In this document: piece after piece, positions 42,806 through 51,522 of the stretch | How positions within the stretch are numbered: position 1 is the stretch's first letter | Layout: each line of letters opens with the position of its first letter | DNA from: Traorella massiliensis | GTDB taxonomy: Bacteria > Bacillota_I > Bacilli_A > Erysipelotrichales > Erysipelotrichaceae | Length of the DNA: 64,000 nt | Reading direction: 5' to 3' | Assembly: GCF_900104665.1 (NCBI RefSeq) | Contig: NZ_LT629968.1 | Coordinates: 186,001-250,000 of the forward strand | Notes under the pieces: generated by a model | Database searches by the model: none | Told to the model about the DNA's origin: nothing | What the model saw: the letters and a program-made list of their open reading frames with translations, nothing else | Made by a program: the position numbers and the translations under genes

Positions 42806-43982
42806 ATAAAACCTCCAACTTACGAAGTATGTGGTAAGATAATTCATCTTTGCTCATGATATCATAATCGATCTGTTCCTCTTTTGTGAGTAAAGTAGCG
42901 ATATTTGTATCATGTTTAAAACCGGCACCTTCTTTATTTAAAGAATTTACAACTAATAAATCACAATTTTTAGATAAAAGTTTTTGTTTCCCGTTTGCGA
43001 TTTCATTTTCAGTTTCCATCGCAAAACCACATAAAATCTGATGTGTTTTGTTTTCTCCTAAATATTTAAGGATATCCGGTGTTCTTTTCAAAGATAAAGA
43101 AAGATCATTCTCTTGTTTTTTAATTTTTGAAGTACTGAAACTTTCTGGTGTGTAATCAGAAATAGCCGCTGCACAAATAATGATATCTGCTTCTTCATAT
43201 CGTTTTGACATCTCTTGAAACATATCATTAGCACTTTCAATACTGATAAAAGATATGTTACGTGGTGTTTTTAATTGTGCAGGACCACTGACAAGGGTTA
43301 CCTCAGCACCTAGGTTACGAGCAGCCTTTGCAAGTGCATACCCCATTTTACCACTAGAATGATTGGACAAGAAACGAACTGGATCTATTTTTTCACGAGT
43401 AGGTCCTGCATTTATTAATACTTTTTTACCTTTTAGAATCTTTTCTTTCACCAGACCTTCTTCAATCGCTTCCATTAATTGATCTAAATCTGCCAGCTTA
43501 CCGATACCGGAATCACCACATGCCAAATGACCACTGACAGGTGAGATGATATCATAACCATATTTCTCACATAAGCAAAGATTATCCTGGGTAACTGGAT
43601 TTAAATACATCTTGGTATTCATTGCAGGTGCTATCAGCTTTGGACAGTCGCATGCTAGAAAGGTTGTTGTCAGCATGTCATCACAGATGCCATGGACGAC
43701 CTTTGCGATAAAATTAGCTGTTGCTGGAGCAACGATGAATAAATCAGCTTTCTGAGCAATGGAAATATGCTGTGTAGAATAAGAGTGCTGACGATCAAAA
43801 GTATCCACCATGACACGATGATGCGTAAGTGATTCAAATTGCAAGGGAGCAATGAATTGAGTAGCATTTTCTGTCATGATAACCTCAACATCAAAGCCTT
43901 TTTTTACTAGATCACTAACAAGCTGGACACTTTTAAAAGCACCAACACAACCGGTGACGCCAACAACGATACATTTTTTCAT
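42789..43982 (-). CDS. coaBC: bifunctional phosphopantothenoylcysteine decarboxylase/synthetase
   Basis: Ligates cysteine to phosphopantothenate and decarboxylates the product. The N-terminal flavoprotein CoaC domain has GVTGCVGAFKSVQLV, APAMNTKMY and the ACGDSGIGKLAD loop with its catalytic Cys. The CoaB domain has INAGPTREKIDPVRFLSNHSSGKMGYALA and AAAISDYTP. Overlaps panT by 4 bases (ATGA). Confidence 0.96.
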   Translation of the reverse strand: MKKCIVVGVTGCVGAFKSVQLVSDLVKKGFDVEVIMTENATQFIAPLQFESLTHHRVMVDTFDRQHSYSTQHISIAQKADLFIVAPATANFIAKVVHGICDDMLTTTFLACDCPKLIAPAMNTKMYLNPVTQDNLCLCEKYGYDIISPVSGHLACGDSGIGKLADLDQLMEAIEEGLVKEKILKGKKVLINAGPTREKIDPVRFLSNHSSGKMGYALAKAARNLGAEVTLVSGPAQLKTPRNISFISIESANDMFQEMSKRYEEADIIICAAAISDYTPESFSTSKIKKQENDLSLSLKRTPDILKYLGENKTHQILCGFAMETENEIANGKQKLLSKNCDLLVVNSLNKEGAGFKHDTNIATLLTKEEQIDYDIMSKDELSYHILRKLEVLYAASH

Positions 43983-44596
43983 ACTCGTGCTCCTTTTGCC
44001 TTTAGGGCTTTAATAACGGCTATAGAGATCAATGCCGCTAAAATGGCTTCTATGATACCATTTGTAAAGATGGTTGCTTTAATGACATTTAAAAAGGTTT
44101 CATAAGCAAATCCGGCAGTGGCAGCATATTCTCTTCCAAAGAACAGCCAGATACCAGACATGACTAAGATCGTATTGATAAGTGAACCTGCCGCAGCACT
44201 AATCGTAATGGCAAAAGATTCACTGATTTTTTTATTTAAAAATTTATAAAGATATCCACTGCCAAGACCAATACAGATACGTGGAATCATCGCAATTAAG
44301 ATGGATGAAAAATTACCATGTATCTCACCAATCGAATAAAAAGGTGAAAAACAGAATGAAAAGGCAGTAGGACGGAAGGTAGATGTCAAAATAGAGAAAA
44401 TTCCAAAAATAACTCCTAAGATAGCTCCTTCTTTTACACCTAATAAAATAGAAATAATAATGACAGGAATATGAAGAGTGGTTGCATTGATTGGTCCAAT
44501 AGGTACGAAACCTAAAGGGGTAACCGTAAGCACGACCTCGATCCCGATAAACATGCTTAGTAAAACTAAACGTCTTACTTTTTTAGATTGTGACAT
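43979..44596 (-). CDS. panT: ECF transporter substrate component, pantothenate type
   Basis: A 205-residue integral membrane S component. It begins SKKVRRLVLLSMFIGIEVVL and has the family pattern of a hydrophobic N-terminus, GPINATTLHIPVIIISILLG and later helices. Gene context with coaBC and coaX supports pantothenate as substrate. It would work with energy-coupling subunits (EcfA/EcfT) encoded elsewhere. The ATG at 44596 has AAGGAG; the frame extends 19 codons upstream without one. Confidence 0.85.
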   Translation of the reverse strand: MSQSKKVRRLVLLSMFIGIEVVLTVTPLGFVPIGPINATTLHIPVIIISILLGVKEGAILGVIFGIFSILTSTFRPTAFSFCFSPFYSIGEIHGNFSSILIAMIPRICIGLGSGYLYKFLNKKISESFAITISAAAGSLINTILVMSGIWLFFGREYAATAGFAYETFLNVIKATIFTNGIIEAILAALISIAVIKALKAKGARV

Positions 44597-44697
44597 AAAT
44601 TTCTCCTTACTGTCGCTCTTTAAGATGCAACGTAACGGTATTATTATAGTCAACTTTACTTATTTTTTCAATTTATTCTATATATAATTGATTGAAA

Positions 44698-44706
44698 TGA
44701 TATAAT
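44698..44706 (+). promoter_or_regulatory. extended -10 of the VanZ-like gene
   Basis: TG-A-TATAAT; hexamer ends 6 bases before the ATG at 44713. No ribosome site, as for perR and yaaA. Confidence 0.55.
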
Positions 44707-44712
44707 AAAATC

Positions 44713-45120
44713 ATGAAAAGTAAAAAAATCTTTATTTTATTTTGTATATGGATATGTTTTATATGGGCTAATTCATTACTTCCGGCCACTCAATCAAGTG
44801 AATTATCAGGAGGACTGACATATCAATTGTATCACTTTTTACACTTACCTATTGATTTTGAACTGTTCCATACCTTCATTCGCAAATGTGCACACATTTG
44901 TGAATATGCCGTATTAGGAGGTTTAGCCCTCTTATCTTTTGGTTATCGGAAAAGAGGTCTTGGTATAAGTATCCTGGTTGCTTGCCTTGATGAAACGCTT
45001 CAGCTTTTTATTGAGGGAAGAAGCGGACAAATTAGTGATGTACTGATTGATAGCACTGGAATCATATGTGGTTTTTTTATTGCTTTTTTCTTTATGAAAA
45101 AATTATTTCATCAGGACTAA
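44713..45120 (+). CDS. VanZ-like membrane protein
   Basis: A 135-residue membrane protein of the VanZ family, whose founding member gives low-level teicoplanin resistance. Hydrophobic N-terminus, then WANSLLPATQSSELSGGL, the HxCEY motif in RKCAHICEYAVLGGLA, and DETLQLFIEGRSGQISDVLIDSTG. Its own role is unknown. Likely leaderless mRNA. Confidence 0.88.
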   Translation: MKSKKIFILFCIWICFIWANSLLPATQSSELSGGLTYQLYHFLHLPIDFELFHTFIRKCAHICEYAVLGGLALLSFGYRKRGLGISILVACLDETLQLFIEGRSGQISDVLIDSTGIICGFFIAFFFMKKLFHQD

Positions 45121-45192
45121 CAAATTTGTCATTCTGGTTGTAAGCAAAACAGAAAAAGAATATACTGAGCATGTTCAAAGGGGGAGGATGTT

Positions 45193-45903
45193 ATGTTAAG
45201 TATCCAAAATTTTTCTAAAAGTTATGATGATAAACTTGTAGTAAAGAAAATTAACCTGGAAGTAGAATCAGGTGAAATCTATGGCTTTATCGGTCATAAT
45301 GGTGCCGGAAAAACGACAACGATCAAAAGCATTGCCGGTATTCTTGATTTTGATGAAGGTGATATTCTGATTAATGGAAAATCCATAAAAAAAGATCCTA
45401 TTGCCTGTAAATCAATCATGGCCTATATTCCAGATAATCCTGAATTATATGATGGACTTTCAGGAATCAAGTATTTGAATTTTATTGCTGATATATATAA
45501 GGTCAGCAGTGAAAGAAGAATCGAATTGATCAAAAAATATAGTGAAGCATTCGAACTGGAAGCCAATCTGGGTGATTCTATTTCATCTTATTCGCACGGT
45601 ATGAAACAAAAGCTGGCTATTATCGCAGCATTGATACATGAACCAAAACTGCTGTTATTAGATGAACCTTTTGTAGGTCTTGATCCAAAAGCAAGTCATA
45701 TCTTAAAGATGATCATGCGTGAGATATGTGATCAGGGTGGCTGCATTTTCTTCTCTACACATGTTCTTGAAGTAGTAGAAAAGTTATGTGATCATGTTTG
45801 TATTATTAAAAATGGTGAGATCATCAAAGATGGTACGGTTGAAGAGGTCGTGGGTGATCAGTCATTAGAAGATGTTTTCCTGGAGTTAGCAGAACATGAG
45901 TAA
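45193..45903 (+). CDS. ABC exporter ATP-binding protein
   Basis: A 236-residue ATPase: Walker A GHNGAGKTTTIKS, signature SYSHGMKQKLAI, Walker B LLLDEPFVGLD, H-loop FFSTHVLE. The type resembles exporters of lantibiotic/ABC-2 class. It overlaps the permease gene by 8 bases. A GGGGGAGG ribosome site precedes it. Confidence 0.92.
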   Translation: MLSIQNFSKSYDDKLVVKKINLEVESGEIYGFIGHNGAGKTTTIKSIAGILDFDEGDILINGKSIKKDPIACKSIMAYIPDNPELYDGLSGIKYLNFIADIYKVSSERRIELIKKYSEAFELEANLGDSISSYSHGMKQKLAIIAALIHEPKLLLLDEPFVGLDPKASHILKMIMREICDQGGCIFFSTHVLEVVEKLCDHVCIIKNGEIIKDGTVEEVVGDQSLEDVFLELAEHE

Positions 45904-47476
45904 TTTATGGCTTTTGATGAAAATTCAGATCCAAGGCATTCTATTCAGAACGACCACACACCGTAATAAGAAAAAGAAGGCTGCAGGATTTGGTATGCTG
46001 ATACTGCTGGCAGTAGTATTTATGTATATGTCAGTGGTATATGTTTCAGGAATGGTCATGGCATTTCCTGAAGGATATCAGTATATAGCTTTATATATCA
46101 TGGGTATGGTAACAATATTTATGTTACTGATATTTGGCTATCAAAGTGCTGGCGGACATCTATTTGGATTTAAAGATTATGATCTGTTGATGTCGTTGCC
46201 AATAAAAAAATCAGAAGTTTTAGTAAGTAAATTCTTGTCATTTTTGGTTCTAGAATATTTTTATGGGTTCTTCTTATTAGCCCCATCTATTGTGATCGTA
46301 GGTATCGTATGTAAATATGGATTTATGTACTATGTATTGGGACTTGTTGCATGGCTGCTCATTCCTTTAGTACCTATGGTAATAGCGGCTCTTCTGGCAT
46401 ATCTGTCTATGTACATGGCTGGTAAATTTAAATATAAAAATCTTATGAATAATATTTTCTATATTATTCTGATGGGAGCTGTATTTGTCCTTATATTTGC
46501 TTATCAGAACCTATTAGGTCAAGAAGCAGGACAGCTTTTAGATTTACTATCTAATATTGAAAGATATCTTCCATTCATGTCTTTCTTATTTGATGGTATG
46601 GTATTTGGTGATCTATTGAAGTATCTTCTAGGTATTTTAATAAATGTAGCTGTATTTGGATTATTTGTAGGATTATTTTCAAAGAATTTCATGAAATTAA
46701 ATTCACAGATTCAATCTGGATACAAAGTGAAAAACTTTAAACTTAGAGCAACAAAAGCGAATTCATCTTTTAAAGCTCTTTTCAATAAAGAACTGAGAAC
46801 TTATTTCTCAAATACAGTTTATTTCATGAATACAGCAGTCATGCCAATCTTATTAGTAATCGGTTTTGCATATCTGTGTATTTTCATGAGAGAAGAAATG
46901 AATATCGTTCGGAATATGATGCCTGAAATCATCATGCCGGTATTCTGTGGAGCCATTTTATTATTAGCGTTGATGAGCTGTACGACGAACTCTTCGATAT
47001 CACTGGAAGGCAAGAATTTTGATTCTTTGAAATCTTATCCTATTGATGTGATGGATATTTTTATGGCTAAGATGAGCGTGAATTGGCTCGTGATCATCCC
47101 TTGTGCACTCATATGCAGTGTGATGGCAGTCATCTTCTTGAACTTATCATTAGGTGATTTTCTATTATGTGTATTAACGACTTTGACAAGCAGCTTCTTT
47201 ATCAGCTCTTTAGGATTGATCCTGAATCTGCATTTCTATCGTTTAGATTGGGATAATGCTGCTGTTGTTGTGAAACAGTCGATGCCGGTATGGATTACGA
47301 CGATTGGCGGAATGGTCGTGGCAATTGGTATTATTTTCTTAGGCGTTCAATTAACAGAATATCTTTCAGCTACGATGATCGTTGTTTTGATGAATCTTGT
47401 GTTATTATTATTTGATATTGCTTTCTTTGTATATTTAAACAAAGGTGGAAGAAAACAATTTATGAAAATTCACTAA
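45896..47476 (+). CDS. ABC-2 type exporter permease
   Basis: A 526-residue permease with about twelve hydrophobic segments. SAGGHLFGFKDYDLLMSLPIKKSEVLVSKFL and a second half with FNKELRTYFSNTVYFMNTAV and LEGKNFDSLKSYPIDVMDIFMAKM show the internal duplication common in large ABC-2 permeases. The substrate cannot be told. Confidence 0.88.
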   Translation: MSNLWLLMKIQIQGILFRTTTHRNKKKKAAGFGMLILLAVVFMYMSVVYVSGMVMAFPEGYQYIALYIMGMVTIFMLLIFGYQSAGGHLFGFKDYDLLMSLPIKKSEVLVSKFLSFLVLEYFYGFFLLAPSIVIVGIVCKYGFMYYVLGLVAWLLIPLVPMVIAALLAYLSMYMAGKFKYKNLMNNIFYIILMGAVFVLIFAYQNLLGQEAGQLLDLLSNIERYLPFMSFLFDGMVFGDLLKYLLGILINVAVFGLFVGLFSKNFMKLNSQIQSGYKVKNFKLRATKANSSFKALFNKELRTYFSNTVYFMNTAVMPILLVIGFAYLCIFMREEMNIVRNMMPEIIMPVFCGAILLLALMSCTTNSSISLEGKNFDSLKSYPIDVMDIFMAKMSVNWLVIIPCALICSVMAVIFLNLSLGDFLLCVLTTLTSSFFISSLGLILNLHFYRLDWDNAAVVVKQSMPVWITTIGGMVVAIGIIFLGVQLTEYLSATMIVVLMNLVLLLFDIAFFVYLNKGGRKQFMKIH

Positions 47477-47498
47477 GAGGCGAAAAGCCTCTTTTTTT
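47476..47498 (+). terminator. intrinsic terminator of the ABC exporter genes
   Basis: AGAGGC/GCCTCT stem, loop GAAAA, then seven T. Confidence 0.88.
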
Positions 47499-47571
47499 GA
47501 AAATTAATCCTTTTTTTCACATCAAAAAAAGTTATATAATTTAATTAGGAATTACAAATGGAAGTGATAAT

Positions 47572-48831
47572 ATGAGTAGAAATAGTGGCGGACGCAACAG
47601 TAAAAATTCTGACAATACACGTACTAGTAAAGGAAATCGAAGCAGCAGTGGTTCACGTAGCAGTGGCGGTTTAGGAAATAAACATTCCACTGGTGGATTT
47701 AGTGGAGGGGGACGAACCTCTGGAGGGTTTAGTGCGAGTGGACGTACATCAGGCAGAAGCTCATCTGCTGGAAATACTTCTTCACAGAAGCAGTCCACCA
47801 GTTCATCTTCAACAAGGCCATCTACTAATGAACGCCCAGCACCTGTAAGAAAACCTGATTCAGCACCTAAAGACAAAAAGATTCATACACCACCTAGAGA
47901 TTATCATGAGCCGTCATTTCATCATCCCATAGAAGAGCCACCAGTGTCACAAAGTCGGGATAGTTATCATGTACCGCCACCAAGAGTTAGGCCACAGAAA
48001 AGGCCAAGAAAATCAATTCCAAAAAGACCAAGAAGGCAAATAAATGATAAGTATAATCTCAAGATTTTATTAAAAGTTTTCGGATATTTTTTACTCTTTT
48101 ATATATTGGCCTCAATTTTAATGAACTTTCTTGGTTATACTCCTGCATCAACAGATGAAAACATTCCAAATAACACGACCAAAAGAGAACCTTTGCAAGG
48201 AATTGTAATGGAAACAGACTGGTATGAGGATGAACTAGGATGGATTCATGATGGTGATCTTCTAACAGATGGATTAGGATATTTCTATTCTGATACTGGC
48301 ATACAACCGTATATTGTATTAATGGAAAGCGCAGATGAATTCTGGCAGGATTCTTTTCAATCACAGGCAGCTAGTGAATATTTAGAAGAATTGTATGATC
48401 AAAAATTCAGTGATGAAGGTCATATTATCCTTGCCTATTTTTCATCTTTAGATGATTCTGAAGAAGAAGTGAATGGAGAATTTTTATATTTAAGTGGTTC
48501 TGAAGCTGATAAGATCATGGATGAGGAAGCTTTGACAATTTTTTGGGCAAACTTCGAGAAAAATTATTATGATACTTCACTATCAATTGAAGAAATGATA
48601 GCAAATACTTTTGAAACCACCGCAAGATCTATTATGAATATGCCTATGACAGGTTGGGATGTCATAAAAGTGATGATCGTAATAGGAGGAGCTTATTTGA
48701 TTATTCGCTTTTTATATAGAAAATTAAAAGCTAAAAATCAGAAGAAAGAAGAAAATACAGAAATGCTCTTGAATCAGCCATTAAAAACTTTTGGTATCGA
48801 TACGACTGAATTGGAAGAGAAATATAGATAA
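47572..48831 (+). CDS. TPM-domain-like membrane protein with long disordered N-terminus
   Basis: A 419-residue protein. The first about 160 residues are low complexity, rich in Ser, Gly, Arg, then Pro (repeated RTSGGFS and RSSSG-type units), ending in a very basic RPRKSIPKRPRRQ. One membrane helix (about 165-185) leads to an outer domain of about 165 residues (WIHDGDLLTDGLGYFYSDTGIQPYIVLME, FWANFEKNYYD) resembling the TPM phosphatase-like fold; a second helix near 365-385 returns to the cytoplasm. The basic disordered segment may bind nucleic acid or acidic polymers. Function unknown. Confidence 0.75.
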   Translation: MSRNSGGRNSKNSDNTRTSKGNRSSSGSRSSGGLGNKHSTGGFSGGGRTSGGFSASGRTSGRSSSAGNTSSQKQSTSSSSTRPSTNERPAPVRKPDSAPKDKKIHTPPRDYHEPSFHHPIEEPPVSQSRDSYHVPPPRVRPQKRPRKSIPKRPRRQINDKYNLKILLKVFGYFLLFYILASILMNFLGYTPASTDENIPNNTTKREPLQGIVMETDWYEDELGWIHDGDLLTDGLGYFYSDTGIQPYIVLMESADEFWQDSFQSQAASEYLEELYDQKFSDEGHIILAYFSSLDDSEEEVNGEFLYLSGSEADKIMDEEALTIFWANFEKNYYDTSLSIEEMIANTFETTARSIMNMPMTGWDVIKVMIVIGGAYLIIRFLYRKLKAKNQKKEENTEMLLNQPLKTFGIDTTELEEKYR

Positions 48832-48844
48832 TGATTGAAATAGT

Positions 48845-48868
48845 AAAAACGTCTTTTAAGGCGTTTTT
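48845..48868 (+). terminator. intrinsic terminator after the TPM-like gene
   Basis: AAAAACGTCTT/AAGGCGTTTTT with one wobble pair and a tight TT loop. Confidence 0.8.
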
Positions 48869-48950
48869 AGTATCATTATTCGTTATAAATTATGTTAGAA
48901 TATAGGGTGTAATAAATATCGGTACTTTTACCTAGTAATAAAATATGATT

Positions 48951-48983
48951 AAAAAAAGAGAAAACATCCAATTTTCTCTTTCT
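48951..48983. terminator. second hairpin upstream of the sensor operon
   Basis: AAAGAGAAAA/TTTTCTCTTT, loop CATCCAA, flanked by A-run and T-run. It could work both ways. A TAGAAT box at 48896-48901 might make a short RNA that ends here. A 12-bp palindrome ACGATATATCGT lies at 49015-49026. Confidence 0.5.
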
Positions 48984-49041
48984 ATATATTTAAATTATAC
49001 TGGAATGATAATGTACGATATATCGTTCAAATATTCAAAAG

Positions 49042-49093
49042 TTTAAAATAATACTGTATTTCTTAAAAATGTATAGAAAAAAAGCGTTAGTTT
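49042..49093 (+). promoter_or_regulatory. response-regulator site 1, sensor operon promoter
   Basis: TTTAAAAT (49042-49049), 11 bases containing ATACTGTAT, then TCTTAAAAA (49061-49069). A weak -10-like TAGTTT begins 27 bases after the start of TCTT (49088). The same layout is found at 53022 and 59403. Confidence 0.7.
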
Positions 49094-49109
49094 AAAGTGG
49101 GTGGTTATC

Positions 49110-50051
49110 ATGAAAAAAATAGTTTTAATGATCATGATCCTGCTTCTGGCAGGATGTCAAAAAGAAATACCAAAAGCAGAAGAGGATTTTCGTTATTTTC
49201 TTTTCGCAACGCCTTTATCTGAGCATCCTATCTGGCTTCACAGCAAGGAAGGTTTTGAAGATGCATGCGAGGAATTAGATGTTATGTGTGACTGGATCGG
49301 GCCTAAGATTATTGATACAGAGACGATGGAAGAGGTTATTAAACAAGGCATCATTCAGAATGCTGATGGCATCATAACACAGGGTGTTGTATCTTCGGAG
49401 ATTCTTGAAGAAGCAAAACAAAATAATATTCCAGTCGTATTAGTAGATTCAAATATGCCTGAAAGTGAGAAACTTGCTTTTTTCGGTAAAGACTTTACCA
49501 GACAGGCAGCAATGATCGTAGAAGAAACGGAAAAAAATCTAGGTAAAGAGGTTAAGCTGGTCGTAGCTATTCAAGTAGCAGAATTAGGTTTTGATATCGC
49601 AACGGATCAGATAGCAGAATTGGAAAAAGCATTGCAGAAGCATCCCGGAGGCTATGAGATCGTCAGTGTTACGGAATCCAAATCAGATGAAGTACGTGCC
49701 CAAAGCGAATGGATGCGTGTATTAGAAGAAAATCCGGAGATTAATCTTTCAGTTAGTTTTGCAGGAGAATCCGCACATGCTTGTGGTGAAATTGCTCATA
49801 ATTTAGGAATTAAGGATCAATTGTTTGTCTTTGGGGTCGATGACATGGAAACGACGATCGATTATATAAAAAAAGGATATATTGATGCGAGCATCGTTAC
49901 TTCGTTTTATCAGTATGGTTATGATTCTTTATATATGTTATATCAGTATAAAACAGAAAACAAAGTTCCTTCATCCGTGAATCAGCCAGTAGAATTACTT
50001 GTTGTAAATAAAGAAAATGCAGATACATATATGGAGGAATTAATGAAATGA
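49110..50051 (+). CDS. lipoprotein sugar-binding sensor (PBP4 type)
   Basis: A 313-residue lipoprotein. MKKIVLMIMILLLAGC gives the lipobox with Cys16. The mature part is a type I periplasmic-binding fold (LacI/RbsB-like): FATPLSEHPIWLHSKEGFEDACEEL, IIQNADGIITQGVVSS, IPVVLVDSNMP, FVFGVDDMETTIDYIKKGYIDASIVTSFYQYGYDSLYML. With no transporter genes next to it and a kinase overlapping its stop, it is likely a ligand sensor that hands its signal to the kinase, like XylFII-LytS in clostridia. ATG 49110 is preferred to a GTG three codons earlier because it starts the signal peptide after GGGTGG. Confidence 0.85.
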   Translation: MKKIVLMIMILLLAGCQKEIPKAEEDFRYFLFATPLSEHPIWLHSKEGFEDACEELDVMCDWIGPKIIDTETMEEVIKQGIIQNADGIITQGVVSSEILEEAKQNNIPVVLVDSNMPESEKLAFFGKDFTRQAAMIVEETEKNLGKEVKLVVAIQVAELGFDIATDQIAELEKALQKHPGGYEIVSVTESKSDEVRAQSEWMRVLEENPEINLSVSFAGESAHACGEIAHNLGIKDQLFVFGVDDMETTIDYIKKGYIDASIVTSFYQYGYDSLYMLYQYKTENKVPSSVNQPVELLVVNKENADTYMEELMK

Positions 50052-51511
50052 GAAGTAAAAGTTATCGGCAACAGCTTTTATTTTATACGCTTGTTTCATT
50101 AGCATCTATTATCTTAGTTGTATTGATTCATGAATTTATTAATACACGACTGATTGATAAATATGACTCAGCATTCTCAATTTATGATGAAATGAGCCGA
50201 TTTTATGATAATCAGAACCAGGCACACGAATCATTGAGAAACTATCTTTATACAAATGAAAGCTATATCTATGATGAATATGAAGGATATATAGAAAAAG
50301 CAAAAGAGAATTTAGAGCATATAACAGTTAGATTAGAAAATCAGGAAAATTTATGGCGATTTCAATTGCTTGAAAATATGGTGAATAATTACGAGAAAAA
50401 TGTAACGATGATTCAGGTTGTGATGCAGGTTAAAAATGAAGAATATGATGAATATTATAATCGCTTAACTGAAATTAATAATGCGATCATTAAAACAAGT
50501 GATGAATATTTTCGTTTGCTGACAGATGAACTTGCGGAAGTAAGAAGTGATATTGATAGAGAGAGAAGTATTTTACAAGGAATTTCATGGGTTATCGTTC
50601 TTTTTTGTCTGATCATGATCAGCTGGTTAACTTACAGTATTTTTAGAAGTATTACTCGACCTATCAATGAAATCGTTCAAAATATTAATGAAATCAAGTC
50701 AGGAAATTATAATCTTCAAAAAATTGCCTCTGTGAATGATGAAATGAATATTTTATGTATAGCTTTACAAGATATGGCACTGACCGTTAAAAAAAATCAG
50801 GAAAATGAAAAAAGGCAGACGGAGCTTGAACGTAAACTATTGATCAAAGAAAATGAAAGCTTACGTAAGGATGAAATTCTTGCAAGCAGTGAGCTGAGAT
50901 CTTTACAAAATCAGCTAAATCCACATTTCCTTTTTAATACGTTTAATATGATTTATCAGAAGGCTCTTGAAGAGAATTCCAAGAGTACGATTGAGATGAT
51001 CGAAAAAATGACAGAGTGTATGCGATATACGTTAAGTAATCGAAGCAGAACAACGACTTTAGATATGGAAATTAATTTTATTCGCAATTATTTATTTATT
51101 CAAAGTAAACGTTTTGAAGATCGAATACAATTTGAATTCAATGTTGAAAAGAATGTACCGGATATAAAAATTCCATCAATGATCATTGAGCCATTGATTG
51201 ATAATGCGATTCGCCATGGGTTATCTGATATGGAATCAGGTGGTGAGATTTCTGTCAATATTACGTTTGCAGATGATCATGTTTATATACGTGTAGAAGA
51301 TAATGGTAAAGGTATGGATGTAGATGAAGTTGAAAAGCTGATTCTAAATAATTTTGAAAAAGATGATGAAAAATATGAAGATAGTTATGGATTATATAAT
51401 CTGGCAAGGCGTTTAAAGATGTATTTTGGTGATGAGGCAGCCATTAATATCAGCAGTATGCCTGAATGTGGTTTTGATGCCCTGATCATATTACCGGCAT
51501 CAATGAGTTAG
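50048..51511 (+). CDS. YesM/LytS-type sensor histidine kinase
   Basis: A 487-residue membrane kinase. TM1 at about residues 10-28, outer helical domain to about 180, TM2 about 181-201, HAMP domain (RSITRPINEIVQNINEIKSG), a coiled coil, then the His_kinase motif with His293 in LNPHFLFNTFN. The ATPase lobe has IEPLIDNAIRHG and EDNGKGMD. It overlaps the lipoprotein gene by 4 bases (ATGA), which points to a complex of binding protein and kinase. Confidence 0.95.
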   Translation: MRSKSYRQQLLFYTLVSLASIILVVLIHEFINTRLIDKYDSAFSIYDEMSRFYDNQNQAHESLRNYLYTNESYIYDEYEGYIEKAKENLEHITVRLENQENLWRFQLLENMVNNYEKNVTMIQVVMQVKNEEYDEYYNRLTEINNAIIKTSDEYFRLLTDELAEVRSDIDRERSILQGISWVIVLFCLIMISWLTYSIFRSITRPINEIVQNINEIKSGNYNLQKIASVNDEMNILCIALQDMALTVKKNQENEKRQTELERKLLIKENESLRKDEILASSELRSLQNQLNPHFLFNTFNMIYQKALEENSKSTIEMIEKMTECMRYTLSNRSRTTTLDMEINFIRNYLFIQSKRFEDRIQFEFNVEKNVPDIKIPSMIIEPLIDNAIRHGLSDMESGGEISVNITFADDHVYIRVEDNGKGMDVDEVEKLILNNFEKDDEKYEDSYGLYNLARRLKMYFGDEAAINISSMPECGFDALIILPASMS

Positions 51512-51522
51512 GGGGATCTATT

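Noticed and set aside
47541-47876. Minus-strand frame rich in Leu and Pro
   Set aside because: Antisense to the low-complexity Ser/Gly/Pro region of the TPM-like gene; composition is a mirror of that repeat.
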